Assembly: GCF_921293095.1 (NCBI RefSeq)
Contig: NC_060256.1
Location: 89,373,851-89,437,850 of the forward strand
Reading direction: 5' to 3'
DNA: 64,000 nt
Origin: Ischnura elegans
Taxonomy: Eukaryota; Arthropoda; Insecta; Odonata; Coenagrionidae
Shown: one piece after another, positions 12,759 to 24,500 of the stretch
Layout of the letters: every line of letters starts with the position of its first letter
How positions within the stretch are numbered: position 1 is the first letter of the stretch
Translations under genes and position numbers: made by a program
The notes under the pieces: model-generated
What the model saw: only the letters and a program-made list of their open reading frames with translations
What the model was told of the DNA's origin: nothing
Database searches by the model: none

Positions 12759-13229
12759 CAGAGACGGCGCTAGTAGGTGCGGGGCTAGGGGCGAACCTTC
12801 AGTGCGGGGCCCTTCACTTAAAATATTAAACTCTATACCCCATCTAAAAACTCGAGCATTTTGAATCCCTACCACTCTCTGGCTAAGTATGCGTTCCCCT
12901 CCCAAATTCAGACTTCGTAATTACGCCGTTATGATACCATCACGCATTTGAGTTCAAAATAGTATAATACAAATTAAATTTATAATTATATTTATTCATA
13001 AAATTATAACGTAAACATAAAAAGCGCGCTTTTTACTTTAAATTACTGCATTATTATTCCTTTTTCATAATATTATTTTTTGTCTTGCACGGACTTAACA
13101 ATACAGTAATAGTTGAAATGGCGTTTTCAAACTATCGTATATTTTAATTTTTTTTCACGACCGCGGGGCCCCCCAAAGCGCGGGGCCCGGGGCAGTCGCC
13201 CCGGTCGCCCCGCCCTAAGGCCGGCTCTG
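12759..13229. mobile_element. hAT-type non-autonomous element with perfect 8-bp duplication
   Basis: The element is flanked by the exact 8-bp direct repeat GTTTCAAG (12751-12758 and 13230-13237). Its termini are inverted: CAGAGACGGCGCTAG on the left and, read inwards from the right, CAGAGCCGGCCTTAGG. The ends are GC-rich, with a right-hand GGGGCCC-rich stretch, and the core is AT-rich. The 8-bp duplication and CAG-starting ends place it in the hAT superfamily. It is 471 bp with no transposase. A related GGGGCCC-rich fragment lies near 31000-31050. Confidence 0.9.
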
Positions 13230-13899
13230 GTTTCAAGAATAAGTGTAATTCTAATATGAAATACAGAGGAACAATTTATTGCCATACTACACCGGTGACT
13301 CAGTCTAAAGTTTTGAAGTGAAAATACATTCTTGCAGTGCAAATAATCCGGTACTTTTTTTGAAAGTTATTAGATGTCGTGTCGTACTTACAGTAGGTAG
13401 CAAATTTGTAAATTTCGTACTCATGTGGCAATAAAAATGATATTTTGCTTTTGTATAATGAAATATATTTTCATATTGTTATTTCTTTATAAAATTTAAT
13501 GGTTCCCCTCTCTTGTAGTTTTCTTCTTCGTTGAATGCCTTATATCGTCTGTAAGCGTTTGCACTTTGAGACTTTTAGTAGTGGCATGGTTCGCTTCATT
13601 TTCTTGTGATTTGAGGCTATTTCACACTGAGGTTGACTGTAAAATCAGTACACGTAAAAATATTTGTGTTTTTTTTCATTTTGAGCTCTTGCAAGATTGA
13701 GATATATGGTTGATTCTAAATGTATTAAATGGCCTTTTCTGATTTTCAATATTTTAATGAGAATTTTTCCTATCCGTTTGGGAGACTTTATTACATAGAT
13801 GATGGAATAACAGGGAATTGAGAAAGGTATTGACACATACTCCGCATGTGTAACTTTCATCGCGTTATCATATTATTCAGAACATGGAAGAGCGCAAAA

Positions 13900-14040
13900 A
13901 GGGAGCTTTGTATCATAGTGGGCTTGGCCTCTGACCGAAGGGTATCAGGTTCAAATCTCGGTTGATGCCGTAAAACCTCCGCAATAAACATCGTCGAATT
14001 GCGAGGTGGCCGAGGGATAGGAACTAGCACTCCCACCCTA
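13900..14040 (+). mobile_element. degenerate tRNA-derived SINE
   Basis: A B-box-like GGTTCAAATC follows a degenerate A-box-like region at tRNA spacing. It is truncated by the TA-target element that starts at 14044. Not a functional tRNA. Confidence 0.45.
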
Positions 14041-14043
14041 ATA

Positions 14044-14701
14044 GGGTGGTTTCTTATTATTTTTTTATTGCCTAAATCGAAAGATTATTACTCCTGGAGT
14101 GCGCATTTCACGCTCTTAGATTTTCGAATGACGATATCTATTTTTCGCGATTAAACGAAAAGTGAAAATTTTCAACCGCGCGAAAACGCGACGGCTAAGT
14201 AGGAATGATGGGAAAAGTCCGTGTGACGTATTTCTGGTGCCCGCTGCCTCCTTGTGAGGTGACCTTGGGGCGAGGCTTTGAGCGCTGATACGACGCAGGC
14301 TGCTAGCAGGTAGCAGAGTACCCTGCTAGCAGGTAGCGCTTAGCTTAAATAAGGATTATTATTCCCCTATCAAACGAAGGAAACTTTCCGAACTTAGGTA
14401 ATTTTAATGTGTGATTATTAAGAGATGTTTCCCTGAGCTCTGTGCCTCATGCATGCATTGGTAATCTCAGACAATGTAAAACTCCTATCCACTCGTATAG
14501 AAGCTAGGTCCCTGTGACGTCACGTGGAGTGGAATCGCATGTGCGCCAATCTGGCCTTGTTCAAATGAGGTTAAAATTGACCATTGCCATTCGCCTAAAC
14601 TGGGATTTCTAAAACCAAATAATTTGTATATTATGAATACACTAATGGTGGCTAATGAATCGCAATCAATGCCTTTTTTTCTTTGATAAAGGAAACTATC
14701 C
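14044..14701 (+). mobile_element. TA-target inverted-repeat element, copy 1
   Basis: A 658-bp unit is flanked by TA dinucleotides. Its ends are GGGTGGTTTC and GGAAACTATCC, inverted with respect to each other. The whole unit matches 29220-29890 in the opposite orientation, including an internal CTGCTAGCAGG repeat cluster and a CACGTGACGTCACA-like block. TA duplication suggests a Tc1/mariner-like mobiliser. No open frame of note. Confidence 0.8.
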
Positions 14702-15099
14702 TAATGTATGAATAATCTCACACCTATCAAAACCAACCTAAAGTTTGATTCACTGGTTCATTTTCCTCAAATTTGAGCATTATGAAGCGGAAATACAGCT
14801 TGACATGAATTTGATTGTAGCAATCATTTTTTGGCCCTTTATTAAAACGGTTAATTTAAAAAATGTCATAACGTTAACACTATCTGATTACTTTATGTAA
14901 GTAGCTTATTTATTTATATTATTAAGGGTCACAGATTTAGCCTGATATGGTTAAATAATGTTAGATTGTGACTTTTACATCCATCGTTCGTTAGCAGGAA
15001 GACTGGTAGGGCTGGGACCGGTTGAACTTTTTATCGTCTATAAGTAGAAGTATATCTCATGCTGCGGATATTACTATGTTACGGTACACATAGCAGGTG

Positions 15100-15606
15100 T
15101 ATCTTCATTTTTAGTTAAAATGAATTATATAACATCTTCTTCTTCTTCTAACTTAGTTAAAAATCACGCGATTGATTCCAACCCTTTTATGATTTTTGGC
15201 GGAAAAAGTTTTGGTTGTTCATGATCACGCCCCCTTTTCTACGCTCCTTGAGCCGTTTGGTAACCCTCCGGGTATCGGTATATCTCGATTTTTAGGCACA
15301 ATTAATTATATTTAAACTTCTATTAGTATAAAATCACCCGATTGATTCGAACCCTATTATGATTTGTGGCAGAAACATTTCTGACTACGCCCCCTTTCAT
15401 ATGCACCTTGAGCTGTTCATTATCCCTCCGGGTATTGGTGTATCTTCATTTTTAGGCACAATTAATTATATTTAAACTTCTAGGTCAACAATCAACCGAT
15501 TTATTCGAAGCCTATTATGATTTGTGGTGGAAATAGTTATGCTCGTACGTGACCACGCCCCCTTTCGTACGCACCTTGAGTCGTTTGATATCCCTCCGGG
15601 TATTTT
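15100..15606 (+). repeat. tandem repeat, about three units of about 170 bp
   Basis: The block CCCTCCGGGTAT recurs at about 15264, 15425 and 15593. Each is preceded by an ACGCCCCCTTT then CTTGAG segment. The intervening AGGCACAATTAATTATATTT also repeats. The units are diverged but collinear, so this is a short satellite-like array. Confidence 0.8.
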
Positions 15607-16040
15607 TCCGAGCCCGACTCTCCGTCCTCTGCGATGTCCGCAGTGTCGGAACCGCGCGCGGGGACACTCTCGCCGCTGCCGGCCGCGAGTCTAGATCTAC
15701 ACCTACTCCGAGAGATGCCCTTCTCCTGTGTTTGGCGCTACACCCCCGCCCCCTCGCACCCCATCCCTCCCTCCCGTTACGCTTTCAACGCGCCCCCGCC
15801 CACCTCCTGCCCGCTAAGAATAGAGATCCCCTCCCATCCAACCCCATTCGCGCGTGCGCCACTTTGCCGTGACCACTTGTTGCAGTTTCGCGTCGACTTC
15901 CGAGAGCAAGAAAGATTGCTCGCAAAATTTTCCGCGCCCGCGAAATCGTGCGACTGTGGAAGCGTAAATACACCGCCAATGCGCTGCTGTATGAGCGACG
16001 GAATGAGATATCTGAGCTGCCGTTGAATTTGTATAAGTTG
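15607..16040. other. GC- and CpG-rich block of unknown role
   Basis: The base composition changes sharply from AT-rich to GC-rich with many CpG dinucleotides, directly after the tandem array and directly before a SINE. Frames are open for 100-130 codons, but that is expected in GC-rich DNA, and none shows a known domain. It could be a promoter-type island or part of a repeat. Confidence 0.4.
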
Positions 16041-16340
16041 ACCTGGACTAGCCAAGGGGATAACATAACGGAGTCACACGCAATGTACACATTGTGCGAA
16101 AGTTCCTAGCGAGCACCTCTAGTGTTCAAAGTTCGGGCTTTGCTCTCCGGCTGTGGCGCAGTGCGCACGACTTGGCCTGCCAGTCTCATAATATGCTTAG
16201 CAGTCCAAGCCATCATGTCCGACATTGTCCACGAAATTCTCCGGATTGGATTGACGCCTCGGTAGCTTAACTGGCTTAAGTACTCGATCGGAAATACGAT
16301 CCGGATTCGAATCCTGGTCAAGGCGAATGATTTTTTTCTC
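16041..16340 (+). mobile_element. composite tRNA-derived SINE, copy 2
   Basis: It matches 5436-5672 with the same start and the same order of blocks, plus an insertion in the 5' half. The tRNA-like head at 16261-16325 keeps an A-box-like TAGCTTAACTGG and a B-box-like GATTCGAATCC. Confidence 0.65.
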
Positions 16341-16353
16341 TGTGGAATTTTTC

Positions 16354-17003
16354 TAGGGTTCCCAATGAACCTTGAAAACCTTAAAACCGTGAATAAGCCG
16401 TGAATTTCGCACACCGTGAAAATACCTGGAAAAAGCCGTGAATTTCGCCCTAAAGCCTTAAAAATCTCTCGGTCTTGATTTTGCGATCGTACAACTACGA
16501 TTGACATATTAAAAGAAAAATGGATATTTCGATCATATTTCAAGGTCATTCACGCGCAGACATGGCCACGAATTTATCTGGACACGTATATTTGAAGCGC
16601 AATTATTGGTCCGTGTGTCATAATGACACATGGACCTTAAGCCAGTACCCAAGCCAGGAGACTGGTAACTGGTAGTCATTAACACTTGCGAAAATTCAGA
16701 CACTTCTTAACATCCCTGGCACCCTGGTCCCTCTATTTTCCCACGCACAACCTTTAGCCAGAGCTAAATTTTGCAAAAGATATGTGACGTCAGGAGAGAG
16801 AGAGCACTTTCATTGCTGCATTTGGATTCACGGTGTCTGTCGAGTTTGTTAAATTTGTGATTAACGTGCGGCCGATGATTGTTACGCGATCAATATATCT
16901 GCCTAAAATGGTTTATCTACAAACTGTGAATTTGAAGACATTTAGACCGTAAAAACCTGGAAAAAACCGTGAATTTGGTCATTTAGATTAAGTGGGAACC
17001 CTG
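16354..17003. mobile_element. hAT-like inverted-repeat element
   Basis: The ends are inverted copies of (C/T)AGGGTTCCCA. Just inside them, ACCTGGAAAAA and CCGTGAATTT motifs recur in the left, middle and right parts. The 8 bases flanking each end are similar but not identical, so the target duplication has decayed or the boundaries are off by a base. About 650 bp, non-coding. Confidence 0.6.
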
Positions 17004-17264
17004 TTTTTGCAAAATGCCGTTGGCTCGTTGTTTTCCGTGGCGTTGATTTGAAAATGTCTCCGGATGACTTGTGGATTTCACCGCATGGGATTTGTTTTCA
17101 ACGGCAGTTTCAGAAACAAAGAGTACATCTACCCTCACTGAACCTCATGGAAGAGGGTCATAAGAGAAAGAAACGAACTGACCCAATTGGTCAATTTCCA
17201 GTGTGAAGGAACTGGCGCTAATGTGACCTATAAAAATCAAATAAACTTCTTCCAGGTACTCGAC

Positions 17265-17299
17265 CTGAGGACAACGGTTGGAATACCGACGAAACTGTC
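17265..17299 (+). ncRNA. hammerhead-ribozyme-like motif
   Basis: CTGAGGA (17265-17271) is followed by a CGGT/ACCG stem and then GAAAC, one base, and GTC (17291-17299). These are the invariant parts of a hammerhead core with a minimal helix III, as known from Penelope-like elements. There are 2-3 unpaired bases at the base of helix II, so activity is doubtful. No adjacent reverse transcriptase is visible. Confidence 0.45.
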
Positions 17300-18532
17300 G
17301 TCATCAACAAATCCCAAGTGTTGAAACCAACGAGCAATGGAGACAATCAGAGCTGCCCTTTAAGTTATATCCCCAACTTATGTTTTTGGAAGCAAATTTA
17401 CGAGTTCATAATACTATATCCGCTAAAAATAGTTCTTTTTCCCATCCCCCTTAGTTCTATTCACGCGTGTACATTTTTCCGGTGACCACTTGTCCCAGTG
17501 CCACGGATGGCCAGAGAAAAATATACTCGACATTTTCATAGATACATCCATTTTTATTTCACTATACATTTTCCACCCACGATTTCTCCCGCGAAATCTT
17601 ATGGCTTCAGATCCCGTCACGGAGTAGCGTACTAATCTGTGGATCCAGGAAGATATTGCTACTGGTAAATGTCTGCAGTAAAGTGTCTGAAGGAGAAATC
17701 ATTGATGTATTTGATTGATATATCGCCATTTTACGATTACGGTGGCAAATTGAAGCAAAAACTATTTTATTTGTCATATTGCATTGTGAAAATTTATGAC
17801 GATATTGAGCATCCATTCACCTGAACTAAACGAGATTTCTTTTTTTTTTAGAAGCATAATCCACAGTATTCACATATGGTTATCAAAATAACATTTATGA
17901 TTTTTTTGTCAAAAGTTTCAAATTCCCAGATAGTTTAGCTGTTTTGCACTTGTATTTTGGTGTTTGAATCATTAGGGAACCCATCTTTCTGGTGGTCTTT
18001 GGCTAGTTTGGTGCTGGGCAAGGCTATTTTCTAAAAATGTAAGAACTTTTTAAAAACTTGTCTTGCATTAATCTGTTTTTAAAATGGCATGTTAGTTATT
18101 GATATATTTACCTCAAAGTATTGTGTACTGAAGTTCCTCTTCTGTGGTTTTTTATTCAAGCTATGAGATTCATAACTAGGTTGAATCAAGTGAGTCAAAA
18201 GAAAAGCATTTTACATCTTCAGAGTAAATGTCAGGAAGAGTATTCTAGGTTGCTGCACAATAGCCAAAAGCTTAGGCCAACCTAAATGCTATTTTTGGAA
18301 TTGGAGAAACCAATAAGAATATTTATTAATAGATTTTATTAAAATATAGTGTCGATCTTTGTGTAGAATTCAATGGGAATAAAATTCAAATGAAAATAAC
18401 ACGTGAAAACACATACCTTAGGAATCAGCTAATTGTCAGTGAAGTTTTATGGTTTAGCTATTTCTAGATCGTTTTATGAAGCTAGATTTTTTTTGTGAAT
18501 TTTTTACCTAAATCACTCTGGTCTCTTTTCAG
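17300..18532. other. presumed GCN2 intron sequence
   Basis: AT-rich sequence with no exon recognised. It ends in the pyrimidine-rich acceptor of the first visible GCN2 exon. Upstream GCN2 exons, with the kinase and the rest of the HisRS-like domain, were not found in 1-18532, so this intron probably extends beyond the window start. Confidence 0.5.
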
Positions 18533-21500
18533 GCACATTCTAGATTTGACTGGGATGTCATCCCGTGAAGTGAACCAGTCGGCTGTTGGTATAAGTCTTT
18601 CATTGGAGAAGGTGGCATTGGCGATTCACCACCAGCAGCAAGGCCTTGATGGTGCTGGGGAGTGGAGTGGAAGTGGAAGCCCTACACTGTTGCCAAAACT
18701 CTCTCCCCTCGATGTTGTCGTTTGTTGCATGGGACAAATATGTACCTTGACGAGGGAAATGGCCAGAATTGTACATGACCTCTGGTCTGCTGGGATACGA
18801 ACTTCAGCTCTGGATTCAGTGCAGGTAAGAAAGTGGTATATACCTAAATAAATAAAAGATCGTAGCACTTTTCCACAAAATATTTTTCTGTGTACGACGT
18901 GTTTCGGCTCACTGAGCCATCATCTGGTACAAGACACTGCAAACCATTTGAATATCACCTTTATACCCATGAGAAAGGGGGTTTGGGAGGATTTGGCATC
19001 TTTGAAGAAGGAGACAGGAACAGGTGTACAGAGTAGGGACAGTGGGAAAAGATACAACTGACGTGTCGTTATTTTACAGGTATGACTAGAGTCCTCCTTC
19101 CAATGTGGATTCCCCACATCCTGTTGTTGTATCTTTTCCTACTGTCTCTCCTCTTTACGCCTGTTCCCACCCCCATCTTCAAAGATGTAAAATCCTCCCC
19201 AACCCCTTTGTCAAGGGTATAAAGGTGATTTTAAAATGTTTTGCAGTGTCTTGTACCAGATGATGGCTCAGTGAGCTAAAACGTGTAGTACACAGTAAAA
19301 AATTTTGTGGAAAAGTGCTACGATCTTTTATTTATTTAAATATGCCTAACATCCACCAATTGAAGCCTGAATCTGTTGAACTTATAAGAAAGTGGTGTTA
19401 ACACTTCAGTTATACTGATTATGAATGAATGTGTTGGCCAAAGGCACATTAGGCCAGAAATATGCTTCAGGGGGTACTTGTGTGGTATGTGGGTTGCCTA
19501 CACTGATATTTGTTCCAATTTGTGCATCTGAAAGCCATGCATTTCATTAAATCAGCTATTTATTTCATTTTTGTAATGCTGAAAGTTGAATTTGTCATTG
19601 GTTAATGGCAGATACCATGAAATGTAACTGTATCACAAAATAGAGAGTCATAAGAGGAATGGAGTTTCCCTAGGCTGGTGGTCTCCTTTACAAATGTATG
19701 TATTGCTGAGAGTCGTCACCAGGAAAAAACTTTTGGGGAGACTGAAGCCCCAATAGACGCCCCCTCCTGGCTATGTGTCTAGCCATGGGTATTAGGTTTG
19801 AATCGCCCTAGGAGATTCCAAGTGAGAAAAACTTATTCTAAGGGTACTAAACTGCAGAGTTAAAATTTTTAGGGTTCAATTTGTGGTTACATGTTTGTCA
19901 TTTGGATATGTTTAACCTTTTGGGTATAATGTAACCTTTTCTTTAGCCTGGTGGGAGCAACATTCTTAACTTTTGCTAACATTTAGGAGGGGGTATCACA
20001 GCATTGCTGTCATAGTCTCAATAGAAGTGAGTACCTAAATGTAAGAAATTTCCTTGGTGCTCAATATCTAGTAAAAACATTTGAAGCCATGTTATCAATC
20101 AAATTACATCTGTTCCAAACTTTGTATGCATTGATTTTTCTAAATTTTCTCATTTCTATGTGTTGTAATTTTTATTTTCCTTCTCTTGCAGAATGTGGAA
20201 GACATTCAAGACTACTGCCAAGATTTGGGAATACCCCATATTGTTATCTTAAAAGACACAGAAACTGGTGCTGTGCGTGTTAGCACTTGGGAAAAGGACA
20301 GGTATGTATTTGCTAATTAATCAGGATTAGATATGCTACTCTTAGTATTAGCGAGGATGTGACTGGCACTGCTCTTAAAAATTTGTTCTGAGACTAGAGG
20401 CATGCAAAGGCCTGGTGGCATTATCCAAAAACACTAAAGGAATTTTCTTTTTTTTTTGCCATTATCCCTGAAGAAGGTGGATAAATTCACGAAAAATTTT
20501 GGCAATATTCTGAAGTAAAAATATTTACCCTTGAAAGGTTGCAACATATACAAAAATGGCAGGTATAATATCAATTGCCTTGTGCTTCATTATTTTGGCA
20601 TGAGTATGATGTTAGTAATTGAGGGCGTGGTCTCTTCCCACATAGCAACGAACCTCTCAGAGACGTCTCACTATGGTCTTGAATGTCTCGGAGATGTCAC
20701 AGAGATGTAATTGTGAGACGTTCAGGAGTTTTTTTAAAAACGTATTTAAATGCCATCAATGCCTTCCATATATATTTTTTGGTGAAATTCTGCTGTTGTG
20801 GTTATTAAAATCACGCCATTTAATATGGGTTTCTTATTTTCAAAAGGCCATCCATCAAAAATTTGTCGCTAAAAATGATCGAGAAAATAGGCCATAACTG
20901 TATAACTTGCATTTAATTATTTTTTGCCTAAATTTAAAGCATACCATTGTACAAAGTCTAATGAGACATCTCAAAGACTATTTTTTTTGGACGTAGTGAA
21001 ATCTCAGAGAAGTCTTAGAGATGTTTCTGAAGTTCTCAGAATGTCTCCGAGACGTAACATGTGATATTTGAGACATCTCAGAGACGTATCTGAGACGTAT
21101 TTCTGCTATGTGGGAATATCAATTGCCTTGTGCTTCATTATTTTGGCATGAGTATGATGTCAGTAATTGAGGGCGTGGCCTCTTCAATCATCCTAGATTA
21201 GGGGTGGATTTGGGGGAGGGTCACAAGGTCATGGCCCACCCAAATTTTTTAAAATTTTTATTAGCTGAGGAGTGTTAGTATCCTTGTAAAGGGGTAAAGA
21301 GAGTATATAAAAATGAATGGCTACAAGTCCCAAATTTGAGAGAAGATGGAGTTGTATTTATCATAAGAGTGTAGCATTTTCTACTGTAAAAAAGCCCTTC
21401 TCTCCGAGGAGTATTCCTTATTGCCTCGGACCCAGGTCATGACCCCCCCCCAATTTGATACTGAATTCACCCCTGTCCTAGATCTGTATTATAAAATTCC

Positions 21501-24500
21501 TGCATCAACTTTATTCTTCAATTAGATAATTTTCCAAGTCTTATGAAAAACAACTGATTTTGTTTTTTAGATCTTTACCAAAGCAATTGTGCCTGCGACC
21601 ACAATTCAATGGCTTGTGTTCCATAATTTTATGGATATCATAGCCATAGCATCTTTTGAAAAATGCATGCCAGTCACCATTTGTTAAATGAATCATCTCA
21701 TATACTATATTAGACTTGAATTCTTGTGTATGATGAGATGAAGAATAAATGTGAGTAATGATTAAAATGCCTCTTAATACACATGAATGAGTCATCAATA
21801 TAGTGGAATTTTTATCTTTCATTCTGTTGTATGACTCTGCTGGTTATCTAAAGAAGTTGGTTTTCCATATTGTACTCAGTTTTAATTCATGGTATGATTT
21901 TTATACTTCAAGGTACAATGAAAGGAAAATCAACATAAGTGAGTTGGTGGAGCACTTGCTAAAGGCCATTAGGGTTTCATCTGGGGGAGATTGCTTCCTT
22001 GGGTCTGACTCAACAGGCATGATGGGCAGTTCGTCGGATTTGAGCAACAAGGGAAGCATGGGTTGTGGAGATGGATCCACAGCATTTGCAGCCTCTGCTC
22101 CTCCCGCCACTTGTTCCAGCTCTTCTTGTGGTGCGCTTTCATCGTCTCCCTCTTCGCTCACGTCTTCAAGCTTTCCATTTTCCTCAGCTGCTGTTTCTGG
22201 GTCCCAGCCCCGTGCCTCGGTCAACCTGCATTTTGTCACTGTGGAAAAACTGGCACTACACATACGAAAAAGATATGAAAACCTGGTAAGATAACGTATC
22301 TATTCATAAACTGGATAAATAATCTACCATAGTTGCTGATAGGACTGACGTATTTAGAGAATTATTTGATTGAAAATACTTCATTCGTTCAAAGCTGTTT
22401 ATATTAACTGAACATATAAGCTGTTAAGTAACCTCAATGATTCCCTTGTTTTACTAAGTGTAATGTTCATAAGACTTCCTTCTCATTCTACCAGTGTGAC
22501 ACTTCTTTTGACTCCAGTTTTCATTCACGTAATTATATTTACTATTCTCTATCTAAGCAAATGTGGGCAATGGAAATTTATGTCAGTCAATAATTTGTTA
22601 TAAATCACCCACAGCCCAATCCTTCATGGAGAATATTACTTTAAGTTTCATCTTAAATCATTGGAGCTACTACTTGTGCAAGTTTAATGAAAATATCATC
22701 TTGGGATACCTTGATGTGGATTGATTGCCTTGGAATGACTGCCTTATGACTTCTATGATTTGACAACGCAACAAGTTTTTCAGGGAAAATCCATTTTTAT
22801 GCTCCTTTGCCAAGTCCATGGTTTAATTTGTTGGTGTCAAACTCAAATTGAGTGGAGTTTAATTGTTCACCGTTTTCTTTCATTCAAAGATGATGACTCA
22901 TCTCAGTGGAGTATTGCAAAGGTTTTCTGCCCGTGTCAGAGTTGAAGTTCTTGGGGTTCAGCTAGATGGTGCAGTAATCCGAACAATTGTTTCATTGCTT
23001 GACATGGACGGAGACGAAAAAGCATTTGAGTGTAGTGTCAGCTTAATTGTGGAAAGGTGAGTGAAATTAGAAATAATGGATATTGGTCAGTTTAGTGATG
23101 GAAAAAGGTTGGTTGAAAGTGATTTTTCAAGCAATCCATTCTTAATTGAAATGAAATGATTGATTTTTCTACAAAAATCTAAATTTGAACCACAAAGAAC
23201 TATGGATAAAAAAGATCGACAGTTCATTTTTGAAAAAATAGTTTGCATAAAAAGTTGTTTATTATTTATTTAAAAATAATTAAAAATACACATTGGCGTT
23301 GCATGAAAATATCTTTCAAAATCTACGGAGAGTACAAGCTTGAATAATCTGTTGTAACAATTAAAAATTCATGCATATTAAAGTTTTGCACAAATATTAA
23401 AGTTTAAAGATCACCGCCCTGACAACATGTACAACCCTTGTTGGCAGGTCTTTAAATAGGTATCAGGTGAGTAGAGTGGAGGCCATGCAACACCAGCCAG
23501 CAATAATGATTGAAGTGCTAGCAAAAATACTAGACACAGTGAAATATGTATCTATATCGTACCTTTATGTAATGAAATTTCACAAAAACATTCCTGATAA
23601 TGAAGTCGTAGTCCTTGTTCTATGAAACCTCCATGTAATGAAGTCTGCATGTGGTCTCCAGTTTGGAAAGCAAGCCATTTATAGTGAACATTTTCACTTA
23701 GAAACTATTTTATAATGTGATTGCATGCAATTTCAATTTGAGAATTCTCCTAGCAGTATTTTTACTAGAGTTGTGCGAATAGTATCCGCGAATACTCGAA
23801 TACTAGAAAGTATTCGATATTCGAGGTCTCGAATAATTATACTAAAGGTACGCTCTCGAATACTTTGAATTTCGCGCTGTACACTGTCATAAACTGTCGT
23901 TGGTAGTTGACTCGGAAAATTGTAAAGAACTGTAGTCGTTTAGTGCATGCAGCGCCGTTATAGGCAAGTTGACGAACTACATCAAATTTGCGGATTAGAG
24001 CGGTGAAAAGAGTTCGGCGTGGGGAGCCGAAAATGATTGGGTGAAAAAATCCGAATATCCCCAGTTTCCCCCACCAGGAGAACCTCAGTGCCGTGGGATA
24101 GTAACTACGTAGCACAATTCCCAAAATTCGCTACCCCCTTCATCCATCAGCCCTCGGCCTCCGATGCTTTCCTCCTCTCCGAAATCAAACAAAAGGTGAA
24201 AAGGTCCCAGCTCGCGCAGGGTTCGTATTACGAAGACTATACATAAATGAAAAGCTTCAAAAGAAAATATCAAGTTACACGAGAACAATAGAAATGTGTT
24301 TCGTGCCCCCTCTTTTCTCACCCACTGACCTTCTCAGCCGACCTGCTTCAAAGTTCCCAGTTTCTGGAGGTCAACTGCTGCATGAATCACCTATTAGCCC
24401 AAAAGGTGTCTAACAATGACTTTCGGCAATTGATATTACACCTTTATTGGATTGAAATATTAGTAATGTGCGCTAATTTAAAAAAGGATAAGACCAAACA

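Noticed and set aside
15549-16055. Overlapping 90-130-codon open frames on both strands
   Set aside because: They fall in a GC-rich block where stops are rare, overlap each other on both strands, show no domain and run into a SINE.
1-18532. Upstream GCN2 exons (kinase, GGRYD part of the HisRS-like domain)
   Set aside because: No reading with these motifs and valid splice borders was seen. The intron before 18533 probably continues beyond the window.
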